Shown here: piece after piece, positions 34,623 through 47,673 of the stretch
How positions within the stretch are numbered: position 1 is the stretch's first letter
Layout: the number at the start of each line of letters is the position of its first letter
NCBI GenBank assembly: GCA_036874045.1
Contig: CM072345.1
Location: forward strand, 8,891,501 to 8,955,500
DNA from: Cymodocea nodosa
Lineage: Eukaryota > Streptophyta > Magnoliopsida > Alismatales > Cymodoceaceae
Reading direction: 5' to 3'
Length of the DNA stretch: 64,000 nt
The notes under the pieces: model-generated
The model's input: only the letters and a program-made list of their open reading frames with translations
Database searches by the model: none
What the model was told of the DNA's origin: nothing
Made by a program: the position numbers and the translations under genes

Positions 34623-37600
34623 TCATGCGTTTTCATCAATTCCACGATAATTCACCATATAAATAGCAACCAGGGTCACAAAGGCACCACCTAGTTGCAG
34701 AGGTGAGAATGTTTCACCAAGAAACAGAAACCTGGAATAAAAATTATAAAGAAAATAAATTTATTATAACCATGTCTAAATCCAAGAAAATCTATTGGTA
34801 ATTCATCAATACTCCTTTCCATTATTTTATTAGAGCAAAGATTACAAACCTTCTCATGGCATAACCAAAAATGATTTAATTGTGCAAACTTATTTTGTTA
34901 CAACAATCAATACTTTAACACTACATCAAAAAAAATTCCCAACATAGGGTTGACCATATGAATATTTTCTTTCCATTCATTTCTATCTAGCACCATGGGT
35001 CCATATCTTCCATTAAATAATGAATTTTAAATATTTTTTAACCAAATAATTTTTTATCTTGTTAATTCTACTTTTTTTAGTTTCAACTAAATAAACTACT
35101 TCTCTTTTCCTCACAGATGCATCTATAGGTCTTCTATAGCTATGGCTATGATCAAACAGTCTAAAAAACAGTTTCATCATGTTTTATTCTTGATAAGTGC
35201 AACTTCTAACCTGTTTCAGGATAGAAGCCTTTCTTATCTCTTATATCAATGCCACTCATCTATTTTGATGTTTTCATTTTTGTTGCATTAATTTTTTTGT
35301 AAATTTTTATGTTTAATAACTTAAAATTATACCATATAGTATAGATAGATGAATGAATGTCCTATAATTTTTTTTTTTTTAATTTTAAGGATACTCTTTT
35401 ATTACACAACAAACTTAATGCATTTCTCCAATTTCCTTTGAGGAAAAGTGGACCAAATCTTATTGATGCATTTCTCTAGTTTTTCCCATTCTACTTCAAT
35501 TTGATGAACAATATCCTATGAAACATTTTCATTTTTACTTGTTACAGATCTAAAATATTTAAAATTCTTACTTTTAGGAATTTCAAGACCAACTGAATTT
35601 ACATGTTTATCATCGTTTTCACCATTCTTCCTATCTTAAATTTATGCAAAGTTATTCTGGTAATTTTTATAAATTTCTTTATAAATAAATATTAAATCCG
35701 CTTACATCCAATGGGAATTTTAGAAACTTGCTTGACAGTGTTTTGCCTCTTCTATAAAGTAAAAAAATCCTGCCACTTTCTCTGTGCCTTTTCCACGAAG
35801 TTAGAGTTCATAATGCTATAAAACTTTATAAATTAATAATAACCTAAAATAGAAGCAATATTTCTGTTTTGATAAAAATGACAGTAGATGCATTCAGTAT
35901 TGTGAAAAAATACAAACCCAAAAACTGCAGCAAACATTGGTGTGAGAAACGTAAGAGAGCTGAGTCTTGTCAGGCTACCTACACAAGTTTCAAAAGAAAT
36001 TGGAAGTTTAGATGAAGTACTGTCATCTGTAATATTTAATCAACACAGATTAGTCATCTTTCATTACAATTTTGCAAGATCCGATAGAATAAATGTTACC
36101 AAAACAGACAATTTAACAGAAAGGATTTTGTGTCAAATGTAAATAAAAAGCTACAGAAAAAGTAGTGTAAGAAAGACCTCTAGTAGCATTATAGAAGAAT
36201 ACACCATAGCTGATGGCACTTCCAAATACTGAGCTATATAAAAGAGCAAAGCAATCACCCTGCGTAAGGTTGGCGAGCCCCTCCACGGTGGCAGGCTCAT
36301 GATTAAGTATGGATATGGCCACAAGAGGGACCCCACCAAGAATCATATGCTGTGATAGAATAGCACAAATAGTTTCCTCATTAAAAAAATGCAGAAGTAC
36401 TTTACTCATACTTTGAAAAACCTCAACAAGAATAATTAGAATCCTTCAATAGTTTATTATTTTAGAGGTTTATCAAGCAGAATATTAAGAATCTTTTTCA
36501 GGAAAATCCCAAAGTTCCCCATTTTACTCTTTCCAATAAGGTTTCTTGACTTTAATATTCATGTTCACAAAAAGTTGACAAGTATTACAACTGACTGTCT
36601 AACACTAACTGTCTTTTATTTGATCTTGCGACTGACTATAAAAGGGTTGAACTCCACAAGCAGATGATGCCTGTAGGGTATATTACAATAGAATATACAT
36701 ATTACATAATGATTAGATGTCACAGTTTAACCCAAATTAGAGCGGCCATAAGTGTAGATAAACCGTAAAGCAAATTTAGTTGTGCTCAAAATGAAATCCT
36801 TCTAAAATCCTTTGATTCAAAATTTGAAAACCAGAAGTAATTGAATGGAAAAGTTTACTTATAAAAGATTACTGGCAGAGCATACATTTTTCTCACCGAC
36901 TAGTAAAGTAGTACCATAAAGAAATAGTCTGGTTTCTCAAGTCTAAAGAGAAGAAAACTGCAAGTTTCACAACTATCTGGCAGATAAAGATGCCTGTTAT
37001 AGTATCATTCAAGTCTGAATATGGAATTATGGATATGATCAAATCTAAAATGATACATTATATTATTGTTTACAGTAGCTGCAAATTTATATAGTAGCCA
37101 AAAGAATTATGCTTACCCATCCAGTAGCCATAACTGGATCTGAATACTTGGACACCCAACGAACCATGACAGTTCCTACAGCCATGCTTTGAGCTGCAAG
37201 AAACATCCACCACTCTCCACTACCCCATAATGAGAAATTGCCACCTTCATAGTTGATTGCTGGAACCTATATAACAAATGGCACACTGAGAAATGATGAG
37301 AGACACTTACAGAATATAAGAAATGGCTGGCAAGCCATAGGCAAATATGGTAGAGCATCCCCGCCAGGAAAGTTGAAAGTGGTCTGAAGTATTTGGGTTT
37401 TGGATGGGTATCTACTATATGGTCCTTTGTGGAGGAATTTGACTGATATAACAATGAACTGCAATGTAGCAGTTTACCTAAAAATAAACTAATATTCTCA
37501 TCGAAGCTTCTATGTACCATCTAGCAGCCAAGTAGGAAGAAAAAAAAGTACCCCAAAGAAGCCCTGTTATGGTTCCCAACACACTTCTGAGGAGAACATG

Positions 37601-39940
37601 GATAGAGCATATCTAGGTCTCAATAAATCTCGGATATGTCCTTCCCAAACATGTCCTATTTTTCACACTTATGCTTATTAATGTTGGGTTTGTGTGTGTG
37701 TGGTTTTTAGTAATGGTTTATATGTATAGTTTTGCAAGAGTAGATATTCACATCTAGAACTCCTTGATAAAATGTTGATATTGATTAATTCAACTATTTT
37801 AACCTAACGATCATGAATTATTATCAGGAAAATAGTCCTTTGGCATTCAGAGAAAAGGATATCTATGTGTGGATCTCTTCTAATAGTCCACATTGATGAG
37901 GTTTCATGTACTAGTTTAGCATTCACATCATTTAAATGATGTAAAAGATTCAAATGCCCAAACCACATAAGGACAATAATCCTAAACTAGGGGTACACAT
38001 GATTCAGGTTATAATTATTCAATGGTTCAATTCTATTCTAAATATTAAAATCAGTGAGAGCAATACTATTCTTGGTTATATGTGTGGTTGGTCAAATGAG
38101 ACAAATAAAATTTTTGGTTAGTGGACAAACAACGTCTTTTGACTTTGATAGAGATTTATTTTATTGGTTTTAATTGTATTCTTTTGTTGTGTTAAATGAA
38201 CAAAAGTTTCTTTTTTATCAAAAGAAAAGAATGCGTATGTTTTTACGACTGAGAATGTTTTGTTCAGTCAACTTTATATTTTTCTTAGATATATAAAATG
38301 ATTTAGCATAATTAGGCAGAAAAAATTGATATTATATGATTGAGTTTTCATTAAAATTTAATATTTATATAGGTTGAGAACCAATAACTAAATTAAAATC
38401 AACTGAACATTTTAAAAGGTTTCATTTGTTTTGGTTCTAGATCTATATACAGCTGGCTTGATTCAGCTATTTTTCAGGAACTAACAGTCAATACATATGG
38501 TTTAGTTTGTAGCTCAAGTCAGAACTGAACCAAATAAAACCATGTGGATCCCTACTAAACCATAATCTAAAATATTTTGACATCTAAATCCTTGCATGCT
38601 ATTTAATGTTAGGAGCTTAATAGTCAATAGTGTCTTCCAATGCTTATAGGTTATAGCATACTTCAAAACATTGTGTTTCCTGTGATTCATTAATACGTGA
38701 GATCTACGTGTAGTTTGTTACCTGTGGTAAGCCAGTAAAATAATTCACATAACAAGGAAAATTTAGAAGATACGACTGTCCGGTACCATACAAAGCACCT
38801 GGCATTCATGACTAGATTTGGATCCTAAATTTTGCATGAGAGTGAAAACAGAAAGAAATAAAAATATATTTGTAGAATGAAATCGACCTCTAGAAGTAAA
38901 AGGCCAATCACGCCGAGCACTAGTCCAATTGCTCCAACCAATCCAATTGATTCACCAAACAATATTGCCGCCAGTATTGCAACCGTTAAAGGCTGTGAAT
39001 CAATTATCACCTGCAATTTGGAAAATATTTAGATATCAACTGAACTGGAAAGAGAAGCCTACAGAACTCAGGAACAAATCTGCGCCAAAGCAAATAACTG
39101 TGAGAACAAAAATATACTTTGGAAGAAAGAAGAGAACGAAGTGTAACCAGAGTGAGTTATATCTTACGCTACCCAATCCAGCTGAAGTCTTCAGCAACCC
39201 TTCAGCAAGAAATCCCTGGCAGCATCAGAAAAACAAAATAAATAAATAACAGAAAACCAAAAGCCAAGTCTCAACAAACCCATTATCTTCGACAATTAAC
39301 TATAAAATCAACCAATTAAAGCTCAAAATCTACCAATCCCTGATCAGCAAGAAATCCATGCAAATACCTGAAAGCAAGCGGCATCGACAATGCCAAACAA
39401 AAGAATCGAGACCCACGCCATGAACCCACTGGGCAGTTTCCTCCCCCTCACCTTCGCAAACCCGGTCAACATCATCCCAGCAGGCACCAACCGAGTGGCG
39501 ACGACGAAGAAAGGCCCTGCCTTTGGGATCACCTCCTTCATGGCCACCATCGCCGTCCCCCAGAAAAAGAAGGGCGACACCAGCAGTGCCCACTCAAACA
39601 GGTTCCCCCCGAACCCCTCACCCACCCCGTCGTCTTTCCCTCCTTCGACCTTCGAGGTTCCCTCCTCCCCCAGCAGATTCACTGCTTCCGCGTCCACGAA
39701 GTAGCACTCAGCCTCGGTGCCAGTCCCCACGCAGTCAACGTCGGGGCCAGGCACTTTTGACGACGAAGACCTCATCTTTTTGGTGGCGTGGGTGGTAAAG
39801 GTGGTTCTGCTTCTTCTTCTTGGACCAGTTCGAAGGTTGATTCCGCAAGGATGTCCACATTTAAGTAGAAGTGGTATGGATTTACCAGGGTTAGGGCTTG
39901 GGAGGGAAGGGACGACGAGTAACGACGACGACGTCAACAT
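34623..39940 (-). CDS. WAT1-related EamA-type transporter, plastid-targeted (At3g02690-like)
   Basis: A DMT-superfamily (EamA) membrane protein with about ten predicted helices; the substrate is not known for this subgroup. Exons on the minus strand: 39940-39368, 39215-39168, 39010-38888, 37266-37117, 36349-36178, 35978-35918, 34731-34623; 411 residues. The first 55 or so residues are Ser/Arg/Thr-rich and poor in acid, like a chloroplast transit peptide. A variable acidic stretch follows, then two EamA repeats: SPFFFWGTAMVAMKEVIPKAG and TSAGLGSVIIDSQPLTVAIL in the first; SLWGSGEWWM, MVRWVSKYSDPVMATGW, FGSAISYGVFFYNATRG and SSLTFLTPMFAAVFG in the second. It ends with LVAIYMVNYRG. The introns carry LINE debris. 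Some donors are weak (GAG|GTCGAT, G|GTCTTT) but every phase closes. Confidence 0.92.
35090..35640 (-). mobile_element. Degenerate LINE (RT-ORF 3' region) in the WAT1-related intron 6
   Basis: On the plus strand this reads as the complement of the end of a plant LINE reverse-transcriptase ORF: CCTCACAGATGCATCTATAGGTCTTCTATAG, then diverged versions of the usual 'accaaacca..', 'tatatcaatgccactcatc', 'atgttttcatttttgttgca', and farther on 'atgcatttctccaattt' and 'atatttaaaattcttacttttaggaatttcaagac'. The recognition rests on memory of this common sequence. Many indels make it non-coding. The LINE sense strand is the same as the host gene's. Confidence 0.5.
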
Positions 39941-41742
39941 TCCACAAGGATTTCCTCTTCCCGCTGCCCGTGACGCCGAGCTTTTTGTCGCAGAGAGAAT
40001 CGCGATTCTGAATCGTCCGTCGACCGACGCTTGTCGCCCACAACGCCAGAGATTAAATACCTTTCTTTCTTTCTTTTCTACGATCTTAATTTATTTATAA
40101 TCAAGTAATTCACTCGTATATAATACTTAAGTTCATTTCCCATTCTTATTTATTATTTATAAATATTACAAATCACATAATTTTTACTTCTACTCTCACC
40201 CGTATATAACATAAATTACGCCCAATCATTCACAGACACCATGAGTGACCATATTAAAAAAAAATATACCTTTTTAATTTATATTTAATATAATAAAGTC
40301 TGCTACCACACATCACACCACCTGTCAAAATGAAAAACATAATATAGTTTTTTTTGGTAAAAAGTTTCTCCACGGTGCTTAACACATCTTATTTTATTTA
40401 TTATTATAAATTTCTTAAATGTTGAAAATTACAATGATGATCGAAATCTTATTTATTTGAGATTTATAAAATCTACGTTTACATTTATGAAATTGAAATC
40501 TCCGCAGACATGTTATATCCACTGATATAAATATGTAATGATATCTATAAGTAAGTTTATTGATGTAATTAATAGCCTTTTTTTTTTTACCTGAGATTGT
40601 ACACCTAGATTGAGGAGTTTCCTCACCGTCCATCCTTGAATCCCATGTAAATTAAGGATTTGAAACATAAATATTATCTTAACCTTTTTGGAAAAAACTT
40701 AACTGTGATATTTTTTTAAAATATATATATATATTAGATATTAGTGCCCTTAACATTGGTGTTGTGACAGAATATTGAAACCAAAAAAGTCAACTAACAA
40801 AAAAACATAGCTCGGTTTAAGAGTTGGAATCTTCAACAAACAATCTCAGTTTAAGCTCAACTTTTAAGCCTAAAGATATTGTAATCAGTGTCAGAGTCAA
40901 TCAGATTTCCACCCAAAGCAGCATCAGAATATTTCAAGATACGTAAGTCCCAAGTCGATTAAATTTATTAAGAGCATCGACAATCAGTCCCTACAACATA
41001 ATTAATTAACTAAAAACGTGTAAGTTGAAGAATGTTTAAGAGTATCGGGGGAATATTTTCCAGGCAATTATAAAACAAGGATAATGAGGTTGCTGGACAT
41101 CAGCGTCCTCTTATAATAATAAAATAATAATAAAAGGGGTATAGGACTACACTTTTTCTTTATACCTTTCTTCGATCACTCAATTTTTTTTCTTTAATCG
41201 ATCGATTTCTTTAGCAACGAAAGGCATCATCAACGTAAAAGTAATTTAAGTTTTAAAAACAGACAGGACAAAGAGCAAGAGTGACAACTGAGAGTGATTT
41301 TAAAAATTAATCAATTACAATTACTGTTGGAAAAGGAAACGATAGAAATTATTAGAAGTACTAAGAAATAACAAGAGATGATAGAGATATTTAAATATTT
41401 ATGTACGTCAAAAAATGATAAAAAATAATAAAAAAATTTAATGTATTTGTGTGGAACTGAAAATAAAATGACCTAAAATAATATTAAATGTTGACATATT
41501 TGGATATAATAGGAAATGTTGAGAAATATAATTTTTAATAATTTTTTAAAATAATAAATAATAGTATGAAAGTAATATTTTAAATAATAAAGTATATATT
41601 AATTATATTTTAAGTAATATGGTATGATATAATATATAGTATACAATTATTTTATTATGAAAAAACTTTTCATTACAAACATAATTCATTACAAGTAATG
41701 TTCAACAAATAATATTTTAATTTCATCTTATTTTATGTTCCA

Positions 41743-41787
41743 ATACCATGTGTTAATACATTACTTTATACTATTAACACATGGTAT
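41743..41787. repeat. Perfect hairpin, 16-nt arms
   Basis: ATACCATGTGTTAATA (41743-41758), a 13-base spacer, then its exact reverse complement (41772-41787). It is surrounded by AT-rich DNA with GGAAAT/ATTTCC-like motifs in both orientations, which suggests the middle or an end of a MITE. Confidence 0.75.
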
Positions 41788-43257
41788 AGGAAATATAATA
41801 TTTGAAAAAAAGAAAATATCATAAAAGATAAAATAAGTATGTGTAAATGACATGTTAAAGTTTGTAACAATCATTACTCAAATACATGATAAATAAAATA
41901 AGTTGATATATACATGTGATATTAAGTTCATGAAAAAATAACATGTGCTCCAACAAAATACATCATGCAGAAAAAATTGTTAGTAATAATTAGTAAGATT
42001 TTAAACACATGACACAACATGAAAATTATAATAATGAAATATCCTTAACTTACACAAATATCAAATTTGTAATTTATTGATATCAAATCCTTTATACCAC
42101 AAAATGAATAAAATTTCAAGCTGCCATAACTGAGTCGCCAATTTATGTTGTACTACTATATTTCATGCTTGTCGTCTCAATACATTTTACAACACAATTC
42201 TATTTTTACGTATTTCTCTTTTGTGATTGTATTTTTTTACTGTGTAACCTACTAATATATATTTTGTAATTCATACTGTGTGTAGCACACATTAATATAT
42301 GTAGCTGTCATTACTACATTTTGTAATTGTCATTAACTATCTTTATACTATTTCACAAATAGCTGAATTGGCTTCACATGCTACATTCGTTGATTTTACT
42401 CATAGCACTTTAATCATCATAACAATAATCCTCATTATATACATGATGTGTTGTTATTAATTTATAATATTGTGCTAACTATTACAATATTATTACCACC
42501 TTTATATACTACCGTGTGAATTAAAATGTAAATTCCAATTAAATTACGTAATCATTCATCTTGTGATGTATATTGTATAACAAAATACATATAATGTATC
42601 ACCATTATTAACCGTTAACTTTACTGATATGTCCGTATGTTTGTGCAAATGTAACCGCTGAATAAAATCTAACTAAACTTTTTTTACATTTTATGTACTA
42701 CTTTTGCTGGATAATTGATGCTCTCAATTTGGCTTGTGCAACTTTTATAAATCTAATCCCATTTCCTAGAGTTCGCACAAGCAAATTGTAGTCTCTCAAT
42801 CAATTATGGAAGTAGAATATCGGGCATTAGGACTTAACTGACAATGAAGGCGGTAGAGCAATGAACGCGAGCGATGGCAAAGCATAAGCAGATGACAAAT
42901 TAAATTATACGTCTATATAAATTACTTAAAAAATTATACATTTACTAAATTCTCAAAAAGAATTATACATTTATTAATCAATAAAATAAATTCAATCAAA
43001 CAGAAGGAGAAAAAAATATATTTATTATTACGAGAAGACGATCGCTGCCGTAGCGTTAAAAGTTTTCTCTTGACTACGGTAGAGAAAAACTCCATTGGTC
43101 AAAAAAATCCGGACCGCTGCCGCCTTCCGCCTCTCCGGTTCGCTTCCACGACGCACGGGTCTTGACCTAGTCGAATTCCCAGTTTGCCACAGTCGTTTCC
43201 ACTTCCACTCTCGCTCGATCATCTGCCCCGTCTCCGACCGCCCTCCGCCGAAGAAAG

Positions 43258-43397
43258 GTAGGTTTTCCCTCCCCGGTCTGACCCCCATCCCTCCAACGTA
43301 GAAGATCCCTAGTTGTTCCGTTCTTGCTGTGATTCCTCACTTTATAGTTCCTGCTCTAGGTTTTGTTTTCTTTTCCTTCTGTTGTGTGTGTTTGAAG
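43258..43397 (+). other. Probable 5' UTR intron of pyruvate kinase
   Basis: Donor GAAAG|GTAGGT at 43258, pyrimidine-rich tract, and acceptor TTTGAAG|GTTGAG ending at 43397, 13 bases before the ATG. A leader intron near the start codon is common in strongly expressed plant genes. It does not affect the protein. Confidence 0.45.
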
Positions 43398-43410
43398 GTT
43401 GAGTGTTGAG

Positions 43411-46400
43411 ATGGCGAACATCGACTTCAAAAAGCTACTGAACGAGCTGCCGGACGATAGGGGGGTGCCGAAGACGAAGATCGTGTGCACGCTCGGCCCT
43501 GCGTCGAGATCCGTAGAGATGCTGGAGAAGCTGCTGAGGGCCGGGATGAACATTGCTAGATTCAATTTCTCACACGGTACGCACGAGTACCACCGGGGAA
43601 CACTCGATAACCTACGGATCGCCATGCAGAACACCCAGATCCTTTGCGCTGTTATGCTCGACACCAAGGTGTGTGATCTTTCGCCCTGTACCTCTCACGA
43701 ATAGCTATTTTTCCCACCAAAAATATCCTTTTCTGTTAGACTATTTTTTCCTCTGCAGTTGATTGGTGGGTCGAGCGCGTTAAACATGTAATGGACTTTT
43801 GGTTGGGTTTCAGTGTAATTTTTTTTTTGTTTGAGATGACTTGACCCATGAATTATTCATTAGGACTGGAGTTTGGCCAGTTTGTACATATCTTGATCAT
43901 TGTATCTGCCGGTGGATCTATTACTTCTATTTGACCTTTGCTTGGCACTCGATTGAACTTCTAGGCAAAACTCCTGATTAGTTAGCATTCGTAACAACTC
44001 GTATTTATCAGAAGTTCCGTATCTTTTTTGTCATCCCTAACTGGCACGTAATGACTAATACATCCATATTGCACCCCATTTTTTATTTGGACCCAGTTTT
44101 TTCTTATTAAAAATTCACGTTCATCTTGCTCATGAAATGAAGACTCTACCCTGACTGATTGCTCTCTGGGTTTTGGATACTATTTTTATTCTTTAATAAA
44201 TAATTGAAGTTGGTAGTGGATTTTTTACCATGTAATCACCTGTGTTTGGATTTTATATGCCATTTTTTATGATCAATGATCATGGCTTTTTGTTAACACT
44301 TAACAGCTGAGTTTGTATTTTGTGGATTTCAAGCTACCCAAAAAAAATTTTGATCAGCCAAATTTTTGAGAATGAAGATGTTTTGTGAACTCCAAAAAAT
44401 GATGTTTAATTACATTTGAACATCTTAAGTGGAATTTGTGGTAATTTAGTTGGATTGCCATTGATGAATTTGACCTTTGCATATAAAGCTTCCATCATTT
44501 ATATTAATCTGCTGCAGTCTTTTCTCCATGGATGGTTATATCTCATGCCTGTTAGTAATTGTAGATAATTCTGGTTATATTACCTGTAATCTTGAATTTA
44601 AATAGACTCAAGTTCATAAATCCTCAACTCCAGTGATAATGAATAGAATGAGCTTTCTTTCTTATGTCTCTTGAATCTCCGATATTATGCAAATGCTTGG
44701 AATTATATTTTTGTCAAGATTGCTTTGGACATATGCAGTCGTTTACTGTTTTTACCTGATTTTTCATATATTTGACCTTTTTGTTTCCTGTTTCTCACAT
44801 CTCATTCTTATTTGGCATCTGTAGGGACCGGAGATTCGCACTGGCTTCTTGAAAGATGGGAAGCCTATCCAATTGAAGGAGGGTCAGGAAATAACGATAA
44901 GCACTGATTATAGCCTCAAAGGAGATAACGAGACAATCACCATGAGTTACAAGAAACTACCTGTGGATTTGAAGCCAGGAAGTACCATTCTCTGTGCAGA
45001 TGGTACGATAACATTCACTGTCTTGTCCTGTGATGTTAATGCTGGGACAGTAAGATGCCGGTGTCTGAATACTGCAATGTTAGGCGAGAGAAAAAATGTA
45101 AATCTTCCAGGTGTCGTCGTGGATCTTCCTACCTTAACTGACAAGGATAAGGAAGACATATTGCAATGGGGTGTGCCCAACGGTATTGATATGATTGCAT
45201 TGTCTTTTGTGCGCAAAGGCTCTGATCTTGTTAATGTCAGGAAGGTTCTTGGACCTCATGCAAAAAAAATAAAACTCATGTCAAAGGTATGTGTCATGCT
45301 CATACATTTTTCCTGGTTATTCATTACTTAGAGAATCATCTGTGTTTTGTTGAAGTATAATTGTTTCATCCAACTTGTTCTGGTAACTATACCTCAACAT
45401 GCATGTCAAAGAATATACTTTGGCCATGAATATGGTAGAATAAATTATCCCAAGTTATTTTCTCTATAAAATTTGAAGTCTCCAATGCCGGGGACAGTTC
45501 TTTGATGCTAATTTCTTCCATTAGATAACTATTAACATGAATTTAATTTGATGATATTACCATCTTTATGGTACATAAGTAATTGTTGTTTCACAATGAG
45601 AATTGTCATTGACATTATTTTTCTGAATCACAGGTTGAGAACCAGGAAGGTGTGATAAACTTCGATGATATTCTGAGGGAGACGGACTCGTTTATGGTTG
45701 CTAGGGGTGACCTTGGGATGGAGATCCCTGTTGAAAAAATATTCCTTGCACAGAAGATGATGATATACAAATGCAACCTGGTTGGCAAGCCTGTGGTCAC
45801 TGCTACCCAGATGCTTGAATCCATGATCAAGTCTCCCCGTCCCACTCGAGCAGAGGCAACTGATGTTGCAAATGCTGTAATTGATGGCACCGACTGTGTC
45901 ATGCTAAGTGGTGAGAGTGCTGCCGGTGCATACCCTGAGATGGCTGTGAAGATTATGGCGAGGATCTGCATCGAGGCCGAGTCATCCCTTGATTATGGTG
46001 CCATCTTCAAGGAGATGATTCGATCAACCCTTCTTCCCATGAGTCCCTTGGAGAGTCTTGCATCCTCTGCCGTCCGCATGGCCAACAAAGCCAAGTCTGC
46101 TCTCATTGTCGTTTTGACACGTGGTGGAACAACTGCTAGGCTGGTCGCCAAGTACCGCCCTCCTGTTCCGATATTGTCTGTTGTGGTTCCAATGCTTACA
46201 ACAGATTCATTCAACTGGAGTGTGAGCGATGAGACACCAGCCAGGCAGAGTCTCACCTACAGGGGCCTGATCCCACTGCTTGCCGAAGGTTCTGCCAAGG
46301 CCACAGATGCTGAATCAACTGAGGTAATCTTGGATGCTGCCCTCAAGTCTGCAACAAAGAGGGGCTTGTGCAAGGTAGGTGACGCTGTTGTTGCCCTGCA

Positions 46401-46446
46401 CCGAATTGGTGCCGCTTCCATCGTAAAGATATGCATTGTCAAGTAA
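43411..46446 (+). CDS. Pyruvate kinase, cytosolic isozyme
   Basis: Converts phosphoenolpyruvate and ADP to pyruvate and ATP in the last step of glycolysis; lack of a transit peptide fits the cytosol. Exons: 43411-43668, 44825-45286, 45634-46446; 510 residues, the usual length for plant cytosolic enzymes. The first exon has KTKIVCTLGPASRSVEML and the substrate loop MNIARFNFSHGTHEYH. The second opens with GPEIRTGFL and carries the B domain, ending in IKLMSK. The join gives the pyruvate kinase active-site signature (IKLMSKVENQEG) with its catalytic Lys. The third exon has MVARGDLGMEIP, ATQMLESMI, PTRAEATDVANAV, DGTDCVMLSGESAAG and the C-terminal domain with LTRGGTTARLVAKYRP. Nothing essential is missing. 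The first intron (1.16 kb) is the longest. Confidence 0.97.
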
Positions 46447-47673
46447 ACCACATCTTGATGCTGCTTGCTTGCTCAGATTTTCTGCAAGAGTTTGTGCTTC
46501 CTACCACGTTATTGGATGCGACCTTATAATCAATCCAAACATTAAACCTTTGGTATAATGTCTCATCAGTAATATTTATATGTAGTGGAGGGTGGTAAAA
46601 ACTTTGAAGACTCCACGACTATGTAAGTGTCTTTTGTTTTGTGGTTGGACTTAGTTGTTATTCGGTTCTAATTTTCGTTTGAAGCATTTGCCTTCAAATG
46701 CTTTAAGCTCTGTGAGCCTGTGAGGTATTAAATTTATGTGGTATTGGGTCTTATTTTTGTCTAAATTTAGATCACTTATCTCATAGAAGTAGGAGCGTAA
46801 CTAAATCGAAAACCAGACTTTATCAATGAAGATAGACGATGAATCTAAGCTGCTATGCCATTTTCTGTTTAGAATTTTTTTTTTTGGCCGTTTCTATTCT
46901 CTATTAATTCTCTATCAGAAATGGCTATTTTTTCTGATGAGTTGTACTTAATGATTGTATTTGTTTCGACTCTTGAGTAGTAGTTGTACTTTAAAAGAGG
47001 TGTACCAGTAAAAAGAGCAAGGAGTGATGTAAAGCAGTATGCCAGTATTATGTGTATTTTTTAAAATTTATTTTTCTTATTTTTTTAAAGTATAATGTAA
47101 TTAATATTTGGTGAGTTATTTAATGTTTATGGTAATATTTTAAAAAAGTAAATGATTTTATATGATTTAATGAAAAATATTAATTTAAATAAAAAATAGA
47201 AAATATTTTTTTAAATAATTTTTAAATTAAATAAGTAATTTTTAAAAGTAATAAAACAATTAAAATATATGAAATTGATTGATTTAAATAATCACATCAT
47301 TCTTTCTTCATCCTACATTTTCTATTGTGTAAGTTCAATTTGCAACAAAAAGATCATTATTTGTTGAACTAAAAGTTACTCCTTCGAATCACACAGGGTT
47401 GGGGTTACTCCTTCCCCTGGACGCTTTCCACCTCGATGTGCGTTACCCTACTCTCTCCATCGCAAGGAGACAGCTGCAATTTGCAAGAACGAGATGTGGA
47501 CTGCTTGATCAAAGGCTCGTGTGCGGATGTAATATCTCAAGATCGAAGTTCGTCTGCGTGTTCTACATCTGAGATTGAAGTTCATCCATCAAACAGTTAA
47601 GCCCCAAACGACTGTGGTCCCATTATTTAGAAATCTACGCAAAAAACCCAAACACGTCTTGTTCTCTGTGGGT
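46447..47673. other. Intergenic, pyruvate kinase 3' UTR to phosphoesterase promoter
   Basis: About 1.2 kb. The left part is the presumed 3' UTR. The stretch 47030-47300 is extremely AT-rich. The right part includes the presumed 5' UTR of the next gene. No gene or clear TATA box is seen. Confidence 0.55.

Larger units (their letters stand above)
39941..43410. other. Divergent intergenic region upstream of WAT1-related and pyruvate kinase genes
   Basis: A 3.5 kb region with presumed promoters at both ends and very AT-rich DNA between, including a perfect 16-bp inverted repeat (41743-41787). No coding family is recognised. The right 200 bases are CG- and CT-rich and probably form the pyruvate kinase 5' UTR. 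Confidence 0.6.
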
